Virus record (IMG/VR): IMGVR_UViG_3300037961_004868
Coordinates: 1-33,054 of that record
From: a virus
Direction: 5' to 3' (one strand)
Length of the DNA stretch: 33,054 bases
A program made the position numbers and the translations under genes. A model generated the notes under the pieces. It had not been told where the DNA came from and made no database searches. It saw nothing but the letters and a program-made list of their open reading frames with translations. Positions 1-6,300 of this stretch are shown here, piece by piece; within the stretch, counting starts at the first letter, position 1, and each line of letters begins with the position of its first letter.

Positions 1-773
1 CCATTTTAAAAGTCACATCTAGGTTGACACCACCAACACCTTTAGATGTTGTAATCGGAGATCTTGTTGGTCCAGTTGGAGTTTCTGTGAATTCGATTGG
101 AATGAATATTATTTCTCCGTACATTAATATATTGGGGATAATCAATGCAACCGGCATTAAAATTATGACCGGTGCTGAAATGATTGCTGCAATCAAAGCT
201 CAAGTAGGAGTAGAAGCAAGAGTTGGTAAAAAGGCTGTTGCTGGAACACAAGCATTTGCTGGTAATGTAACTGTTGCAGGCGTTCATGCTGTTGGTGGAA
301 ATGCTACGGTAGCCGGAGTTCATTACGCTTCAAAGTATATTGGTGATATTTCTGCTTGTGTTGGTAAAAAGAATTTTGATATTCCTCACCCAACAAAAGA
401 TGGTTGGAGATTGAGACATGTTTGTGTTGAAGGTCCTTCAGCTGATGTTTATGTGAGAGGAAAATTAGAAAATAAAACAGAGATTGAACTACCAGAATAT
501 TGGAGAGGTCTTGTTGACCCAGAAAGCATTACAGTAAATCTTACTCCTATTGGGGTTTATCAAGAATTATTTGTTGAAAAGATTGTTTGGGGAAGAAAAA
601 TTATTGTAAAAAATAATTCTGGTGGACCAATCAAGTGCAATTACACAATCCATGGGGAAAGAGTTGATTGTGAAAAGAATATCCCAGAATATGAAGGAAC
701 ATATGAAGATTATCCAGGTGATAACAGTCAATATACGAATTCTGCTATTGTTTTGAAAAGAGGTGAATCATAA
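1..773 (+). CDS. Tail-fibre/appendage protein, C-terminal part (5' truncated by window)
   Basis: The reading frame is open from the first base of the window. The first in-frame start-like codon is a TTG at 24 that sits inside continuous coding sequence, so the gene very probably begins upstream. The N-terminal part seen here is rich in Val, Gly, Ala and Ile, with a short repeat (TVAGVHAVGGN / TVAGVHYASK), as in beta-structured phage fibres. From about codon 125 comes a distinct domain beginning IPHPTKDGWRLRH and including ELPEYWRGLVDPESITVNLT and ending near GERVD. I recognise this domain from C-termini of cyanophage structural proteins; its role (trimerisation, tip or chaperone) is not known to me. 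The same domain recurs as a stand-alone gene at 2200-2523. The stop overlaps the next start (TAATG), which suggests translational coupling. A virion location is inference. Confidence 0.75.
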   Translation, partial: ILKVTSRLTPPTPLDVVIGDLVGPVGVSVNSIGMNIISPYINILGIINATGIKIMTGAEMIAAIKAQVGVEARVGKKAVAGTQAFAGNVTVAGVHAVGGNATVAGVHYASKYIGDISACVGKKNFDIPHPTKDGWRLRHVCVEGPSADVYVRGKLENKTEIELPEYWRGLVDPESITVNLTPIGVYQELFVEKIVWGRKIIVKNNSGGPIKCNYTIHGERVDCEKNIPEYEGTYEDYPGDNSQYTNSAIVLKRGES

Positions 774-2203
774 TGTCAATTTCAACAACTATTCTTATTG
801 ATCTTCAGAATAAGATCGAAGAACTTGAAACTTCTGCACTTGCATTTCGGGATGAAATTATTAAGACAGATGCGGATAAAGAAAAGTATGATGATGCCAT
901 TAATAAGTTAGACAGATATTGTTTAACTCAGATTGGAGACTTAAATGACTCAATCAATGATGTAAGAGATGCATATCAAGAGAGAATTAATGTTGGTTGC
1001 AGAACCGACATGTTTTGGCGAATTGTTGGTATTGACACCACTCAGTCACCCACCGAGTACACGTTAATGTGTACAAAGATGAAAATTGTTGGATTTAACA
1101 CCGGAGACAATAGTGGATTTTCAACGTTTAATCCAGCTGGACTTGGAACTCTAGGTATTGATGGATTGCCTGTTGTGACTGGTTCTGGAGTAACATTCAC
1201 TCCAGTTGCATACGGAACTCCATATGGATTTGAATCAGATAATTACTGGGGAATCAAATATTATGATGAACCAGGAGAAAAAGATATTGGAGATACCACT
1301 GTAACAAGTTTTATTGGAACTGTCGGCCTTGCAAAAACAGTTTTGACAGTAATGTTACCAGGAACAGAGTCCGTTGGACTGTTGACTACGGGCGATTTAA
1401 TTGTTCCATCTGAAGAAGGAATTTTTTCTGGAGACCAAAATACAATTGTTGGTTTTGGTACAACCACCGCTAATCTATCTTCAGTTGGTTTTGGAACAAC
1501 TACAGTTTCCACTATCATCATGAGTGGTAATGCTATTGGTATTGCATCAGCTCCGCAAGATGACGGAACATTTGTACACTTTACGATTGTTCGTGATCCT
1601 GTTGGAATTACAACATTAACAGAATATTCTATACCGTTTGGAAGTAATCCTTTTTCTCCGCAAACAATTGGTATCATGTATCCAACTAATGTTGGAGTTG
1701 GTAAATCTGTCTATGTTGTTAATAATGGATTTCCACCAGGTCCACAATCATGGAAACCAGAATTTGAAATTTCTGGAGTAGATGGGATTGATGATTATGT
1801 AGAACCTATTGTTGGAGCAGGAAAAGTATATTATCCAATTGGATTCACTAGTGCTCCTGTTCTCATTGGGTCTCTTCGAGCATCAGAAGGTCAAACAAGA
1901 ATTGTTACTGGAGCACAATTTGTTACTTTAACAACACCATTGAGTTCTTGTCCTACAGAAGAAGCTGCATTGACTGCATCAATTGATATAAGAGATACAA
2001 AAGAATCAAACTTTAACGCTGGTATTACAACATTTAATTCGATTTTGTCTACCGACACACTTCTTCGGTCAGAAAGAACTGAGAAGAATCAAAAAATTCA
2101 TGGACTCCGAACAATGATTGGACATTGTAATGAGCAAATAAATATTCATCAGCAGTCGATTAATTCCATAGGATCGACTTCAATTACAGAAATATTATCA
2201 TGA
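773..2203 (+). CDS. Virion structural protein with terminal coiled coils
   Basis: 476 residues. The first ~70 residues have a heptad-like pattern (LIDLQNKIEELETSALAF) consistent with a coiled coil, and the last ~80 residues are again helical and polar. The middle (about 75-390) is rich in Gly, Thr, Val and Ile with VGFGTT-type motifs typical of beta-rich phage fibre proteins. No signal peptide, membrane segment or catalytic motif is visible. The start overlaps the previous stop by one base and the stop overlaps the next start (ATGA at 2200), so the three genes form one translational unit. I infer an elongated appendage or baseplate-associated protein; its exact position in the virion cannot be told. 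Confidence 0.7.
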   Translation: MSISTTILIDLQNKIEELETSALAFRDEIIKTDADKEKYDDAINKLDRYCLTQIGDLNDSINDVRDAYQERINVGCRTDMFWRIVGIDTTQSPTEYTLMCTKMKIVGFNTGDNSGFSTFNPAGLGTLGIDGLPVVTGSGVTFTPVAYGTPYGFESDNYWGIKYYDEPGEKDIGDTTVTSFIGTVGLAKTVLTVMLPGTESVGLLTTGDLIVPSEEGIFSGDQNTIVGFGTTTANLSSVGFGTTTVSTIIMSGNAIGIASAPQDDGTFVHFTIVRDPVGITTLTEYSIPFGSNPFSPQTIGIMYPTNVGVGKSVYVVNNGFPPGPQSWKPEFEISGVDGIDDYVEPIVGAGKVYYPIGFTSAPVLIGSLRASEGQTRIVTGAQFVTLTTPLSSCPTEEAALTASIDIRDTKESNFNAGITTFNSILSTDTLLRSERTEKNQKIHGLRTMIGHCNEQINIHQQSINSIGSTSITEILS

Positions 2204-2523
2204 GAATTCCACATCCCATTAAAAGAGATCATGAACTTGTTCATTCAAGTTTGTTTGGTCCGGAAAATTGTATTTTTTATAGAGGACAACTTAAGAATTC
2301 TTCTACCGCAGTTCTTCCTGATTATTGGGAAGAACTAGTAGACGAAAGAACAATTACCGTTCATTTTACTTCAATTGGTGCTCATCAAAACGTTGTCGTA
2401 AAACGGATTGGTCAAAATAGAATTTGGTTTCAAAATATGAATGGTCTTCCTATCAATGGATATTTCCTGGCCATCGGGGAGAGACGCGATGTGCCGAAAC
2501 TTCAAGTGGATCAACCCTCTTGA
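2200..2523 (+). CDS. Stand-alone copy of the cyanophage fibre C-terminal domain
   Basis: 107 residues. The protein aligns along its length with the C-terminal domain of the gene at 1-773: IPHPIKRD against IPHPTKDG, FYRGQLKN against YVRGKLEN, LPDYWEELVDERTITV against LPEYWRGLVDPESITV, and GERRDV against GERVDC. It lacks any N-terminal shaft, so it is only the domain. The ATG overlaps the upstream stop (ATGA). The TGA stop at 2521-2523 lies inside the -35 box of the next promoter. Possible roles are a fibre-tip subunit or an assembly partner of the longer protein. The homology is seen directly; the function is inference. Confidence 0.7.
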   Translation: MRIPHPIKRDHELVHSSLFGPENCIFYRGQLKNSSTAVLPDYWEELVDERTITVHFTSIGAHQNVVVKRIGQNRIWFQNMNGLPINGYFLAIGERRDVPKLQVDQPS

Positions 2524-2548
2524 CAACCTGTCGGTCATGTCTTATACT
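2520..2548 (+). promoter_or_regulatory. Consensus sigma-70 (early-type) promoter
   Basis: TTGACA at 2520-2525, a 17-base spacer, and TATACT at 2543-2548. The predicted transcript start near 2555 is just upstream of the ATG at 2571. The -35 is followed by a partial inverted repeat (TGACA ACC TGTC) like the one at the 28007 promoter. T4-like phages use host-sigma promoters of this type for early genes, so this cassette is probably transcribed early although it lies among late structural genes. Confidence 0.8.
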
Positions 2549-2570
2549 AAGAAGACAATCAAAAACATCT

Positions 2571-2807
2571 ATGGACGACCAAAAACTCAACCGCGATAAT
2601 TATATTTTGCCAGAAGACTCTGACGATGACTATCTTGATTACTGTGTTGTTGATGTAAGTAAAAGGTCATTTTATATGGTTTCGAGTTCTGGAGATGAAA
2701 AGTATCTTCAGGTTGAAGAAGGTGAGAGTTTCATTGAACTACTAAATTTTGTTCGTGCTATTCTAGATGATAGCGAAATTCGTTACGCAGAACCTCTAAC
2801 TAAATGA
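2571..2807 (+). CDS. Small acidic protein of unknown function
   Basis: 78 residues beginning MDDQKLNRDNY. The frame is open further upstream (to an ATG at 2424), but that part overlaps the previous gene and the promoter. The ATG at 2571 lies about 16 bases after the predicted transcript start and is preferred. The protein is strongly acidic near the N-terminus (EDSDDDYLDY), followed by a predicted beta/alpha segment (FYMVSSSGDEKYLQVEEGESFIEL is split here only to show its character). No recognised domain. The TGA stop overlaps an ATG at 2804 (ATGA), so the next gene is probably coupled. I do not recognise the family; it is likely an early accessory protein. Confidence 0.65.
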   Translation: MDDQKLNRDNYILPEDSDDDYLDYCVVDVSKRSFYMVSSSGDEKYLQVEEGESFIELLNFVRAILDDSEIRYAEPLTK

Positions 2808-2965
2808 TTCATCACGATGCCTCCCTATACAAAGAAATCCTCAAGTACTACGAATCCGGATTCTGTGCTGGAATCGAATTTAGCTCTTTACAACGCCAAG
2901 TGGAATCTACCAAAAGCCGCAGATCATTGCGGAATGACAAAAAGAGAAATGAAAATGACTTTTAG
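2804..2965 (+). other. Upstream frame of the apparently frameshifted small gene
   Basis: A 53-codon frame from ATG 2804, whose ATG overlaps the preceding stop as ATGA. Residues 1-29 look like natural protein (HHDASLYKEILKYY...GIEFSSL). Residues 30-53 (QRQVESTKSRRSLRNDKK...) look out of frame. See the entry at 2817-3026 for the combined reading. Its arrangement supports 2804 as the original start codon of the gene. Confidence 0.5.
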
Positions 2966-3026
2966 GGAATTTATCAAATATAATCCTCCACAAGAATGGA
3001 ATGAAAATGAGATCAGTAACAGTTGA
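2817..3026 (+). CDS. Small hypothetical protein, probably the 3' part of a frameshifted gene
   Basis: This frame encodes 69 residues from ATG 2817. The second half looks like genuine protein (WNLPKAADHCGMTKREMKMT, then FREF and an acidic/Asn tail). The first ~24 residues are Ser/Thr-rich and look like an out-of-frame reading. The other forward frame, starting at ATG 2804 and coupled to the previous stop, reads MIHHDASLYKEILKYYESG and GIEFSSL up to about 2887 and then turns into Lys/Arg/Asn-rich text. Joining the two near 2885-2890 gives one plausible gene of about 73 residues. I therefore read this as a gene broken by an indel, a sequencing error, or less likely +1 recoding. The joined product would be a small, probably helical protein; function unknown. 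Confidence 0.55.
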   Translation: MPPYTKKSSSTTNPDSVLESNLALYNAKWNLPKAADHCGMTKREMKMTFREFIKYNPPQEWNENEISNS

Positions 3027-3204
3027 AGAATTTCAAGAAAATTGGGATGAATATATTAACTTGGTAGAAAATGGAGAATCGATACAAATTTGTGGTGAAC
3101 ATGGAACTGCAATGATGGTTCCATATAATGAATATGAGTCTGCCGTAAATACCATCAACAACCCTTTAGGGGATTTATATACCAATCACGACGAAGCATC
3201 GTGA
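3001..3204 (+). CDS. Phd/YefM antitoxin-like small protein
   Basis: 67 residues from ATG 3001; a second ATG at 3007 is also possible (MRSVTVEEFQENW). The pattern of an N-terminal SVTVEEFQENWDEYINLVEN helix pair, then a strand with ENGESIQICGEHG and MMVPYNEYE, matches the Phd/YefM antitoxin fold, which binds DNA through its N-terminal part. The C-terminal toxin-binding tail is short and no toxin gene is adjacent, so this is more likely a solitary phage regulator or an orphan antitoxin than a toxin-antitoxin pair. The start overlaps the end of the previous gene by 26 bases, and the stop lies within the downstream terminator stem. Confidence 0.6.
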   Translation: MKMRSVTVEEFQENWDEYINLVENGESIQICGEHGTAMMVPYNEYESAVNTINNPLGDLYTNHDEAS

Positions 3205-3211
3205 TTTTTTT
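3184..3211 (+). terminator. Rho-independent terminator
   Basis: AATCACGA (3184-3191) and TCGTGATT (3199-3206) form a perfect 8-bp stem with a 7-base loop, followed by a T run to 3211. The hairpin contains the TGA stop of the Phd-like gene. It ends the small early-type cassette just before the tRNA. Confidence 0.8.
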
Positions 3212-3285
3212 CGGAACGTAGCTCAGTTTGGTAGAGCACCCGCTTTGGGAGCGGGCGGCCGTAGGTTCAAATCCTATCGTTCCGA
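3212..3285 (+). tRNA. tRNA-Pro (anticodon UGG)
   Basis: A complete 74-base cloverleaf: acceptor CGGAACG pairs with CGTTCCG, D arm GCTC/GAGC, anticodon stem CCCGC/GCGGG around loop TTTGGGA (anticodon TGG), 5-base variable loop, T arm GTAGG/CCTAT with loop TTCAAAT, discriminator A. The C1-G72 pair is usual for tRNA-Pro. No 3' CCA is encoded. UGG reads CCA and wobble Pro codons, which are frequent in the AT-rich genes here, so a codon-supply role is likely. It could also mark an old recombination site, but no repeat of it is seen in the window. Confidence 0.95.
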
Positions 3286-3311
3286 TTTAAAATCTTTGCG
3301 TAAGAAGGTGT

Positions 3312-3319
3312 CTAAATAA
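3312..3319 (+). promoter_or_regulatory. T4-type late promoter box (CTAAATAA)
   Basis: CTAAATAA lies 30 bases upstream of the giant fibre gene start at 3349. It resembles the TATAAATA late -10 box of T4-like phages in the variant form seen in cyanophages. It follows the terminator and tRNA, so it would restart late transcription here. No -35 element is expected for this promoter class. Confidence 0.55.
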
Positions 3320-3348
3320 AACTAGCACAGGTTTATATCGATAATAAG

Positions 3349-6300
3349 ATGCCTCTCAGTCGCCTAGAGAATTTTCTCAAGAGTATTAAAGGCAACATAC
3401 TCTATGTCAATCCAAATGATATTGATGCCACTGATAGTATTGAAAATCAAGGTAACTCTTTAACTCGTCCCTTTAAAACGATTCAAAGGGCACTTATTGA
3501 AGCAGCAAGATTTTCGTATCAAGTTGGTTTAGATAACGATAGATTTGGTAAAACTACCATCATGATCTATCCTGGAGATCATGTTATTGATAATAGACCA
3601 GGATATATTCCAGACGGGGAAAATAATTATAGAAAAAGAGACGGAACATTTGTTTCGGACTTAACACCATTTAGTCTGACATCTAATTTTGATCTTAGCA
3701 CAGCGGATAACGAACTTTATAAGTATAACTCCGTATATGGTGGTGTAATCATACCAAGAGGTACTTCACTGGTTGGTATGGATCTCCGTAAAACGGTGAT
3801 TCGCCCTAAGTATGTCCCAAATCCAACTAACAATAATATTGAAAGATCCGCAATCTTTCGTCTTACTGGTGCTTGTTATTTGTGGCAATTTACCATTTTA
3901 GATGGAAATCCAAACGGTACTGTATACAAAGATTACACAAGTAGTATCTTTGTCCCTAATTTCTCACACCATAAATTAACAACATTTGAATATGCTGATG
4001 GTGTTAATGGAGTAAGAATCAATGATGATTTCATCACTGATTTCTCAACAACGAGAACCGACCTTGACATGTACTATGAAAAGGTTGGTATTGCATATGG
4101 ATCTTCTTCTGGTAGAGAAATTCAACCAGATTATCCATCATCTTCTCTTGATATTCAAGCAAAAATCGATGAATATCGTATTGTTGGTCCTAAGAGTGGA
4201 TCTGTTGGAATCTCTAGTATCAAGGCTGGAGATGGTGTAACTCCAAGTACAACTGTTGAAGTTACATTAACAACACCAATTCTTGGATTGGATGTTGATA
4301 CTGCTTTCCAAGTAGAAGGTGTCAGTGCAACTGGATATGACGGTCAATTTGTTGTAAGTGATGTTCTAGAATCGATTAATGGGGAGACATCTAAGTTTAC
4401 ATATACTGTACAGAACTCACCAAATAACGCTCTTCCATCAGTATCTGGATCTAATGTACAATTAAACTCAGATACTGTTACATCTGCTTCTCCATATATT
4501 TTCAATATATCTCAGAGATCCGTATTTGGTATGTGTGGTATGCACGCCGATGGATCTAAGGCGACTGGATTCAAGTCCATGGTTGTTGCACAGTTCACTG
4601 GTATTGGTCTTCAAAAGGATGACAATGCCTTTGTTAAGTATGACACTGCAACTGGTACATATCTTGATAACACAACTCAAGGTAATGAAAATATTCATAC
4701 CGATAGTTTAGCAGTCTATAAACCAGAGTACGAAAGTTTCCATATTAAATCATCGAATGATTCAATCATTCAGTGTGTATCTATTTTTGCTATTGGTCAT
4801 GCACAACACTTTGTTACTGAAACTGGTGGTGACCAATCAATTACAAACTCCAACTCAAACTTCGGTGCAAAAGCACTGATTGCTTCTGGATTTAGAAAAG
4901 ATGCTTTCCCTAGGGATGATGTTGGATATGTCACTCATATCATTCCTCCTAGAGAAATTGAAACCATTGAAGGATCTTTTGAATTTGATGCTATTGATAT
5001 TGGACAGACTGTTGGAATTGCTTCAACAAGTCGTTTATATCTTTATAATCAAACAAACGTTGATGCTCCACCCGACGAAACAATCGAAGGTTTCCGAATC
5101 GGTGCAAAAGATAATGATGAATTGTTTGTTCTGATTACACAAGGAGGTTCTACTACGGAGTATTCGGCAAGAATTGTCATGCCGAATACTAATGGATCCA
5201 CAGAAGAAATTTCAAGGAGAAAAACAAAGACTGTTGGTAGATCTGTTGGAATTAATAGTATCAGTGCAACGGGTACAATTACGTTCACTGAAAATCATAA
5301 CTTTATTAATGCTGAAAGTATTCGCGTTTTAAGTGATAATACAAGACTCCCCGATGGATTAGAAAATAACTCTATCTATTATGCAATTACGGATGGACTA
5401 GATTCTGATAAGATTCAGATTGCAAAGACTCCAAGTGATGCTGTCAACGGAACTAACCTTGTTATTAACTCTCAGGGTGGTATTCTTTCGGTCGAATCTC
5501 GCGTCTCTGACAAAATTTCTGGAGAAATTGGGCATCCTTTACAATTTGATAGTTCACCATCCGTTCAGCAGTGGTATCTGACTGTATCTGGATTTAGTAC
5601 CGAGAATAGTATTTTCACAAATATTGTTGGTCTTGGAACAACCGCTCTTGGCGATGCAACTCCAAGGACATTTATAAAGAGAAGAACAGACAATAGAGTT
5701 CTTCCAGACACGACATATCGTCTGCGTTACGTCGTTCCATCAGGGACAGGAATTACTTCTTCTCGTCCACCTCTTGATGGGTATGTAATTCAAGAATCTA
5801 GTAGCACTGTTGGAATTAGTAGCAATGAAGTTGATATTCTTTATAACCCATCAACACAAACACTTTCTAATGTAAACGAACTTCGTAATCCTAGATACAT
5901 TTCTAATGCAATCTACGATACGGCTACAAACACTGGACATTTTGATACAGAAATACCTCACGAATTGTCTGTAGGATCTTTAGTTCAAACAATTAACATC
6001 AAATCTGTACAAAATCCTGTTGGAACTGCCGCTTCTGGATTTAACGGATTCTTTACTGTCACTGGAGTTTCTAGTGCAAGACAGTTCTCTGTTGGTCTGA
6101 ACACAGATCCTGGTTTATTCTCTAGTAATATTAATGATAGAAGTGCTGATATTCCACACTTCACGCGAAAGAGAACTAATGATACCTATTTTGTTTACAG
6201 AACGGAAGAAGTTCGTAAATATGTTACTGGACAACAAGATGGTGTATATTATCTGACAGTTTTAAATGCTTCTAACAGTCCGACTGTAGCACCATTTACA

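Noticed and set aside
42-323. Minus-strand frame of 93 codons over the fibre gene
   Set aside because: It is the mirror of a well-supported plus-strand coding region, has Ser/Asn/Cys-rich shadow composition and no start signal.
3212-3285. The tRNA as an integration (att) site
   Set aside because: No integrase gene and no direct repeat of the tRNA 3' end is seen in the window; a functional phage tRNA is the simpler reading.
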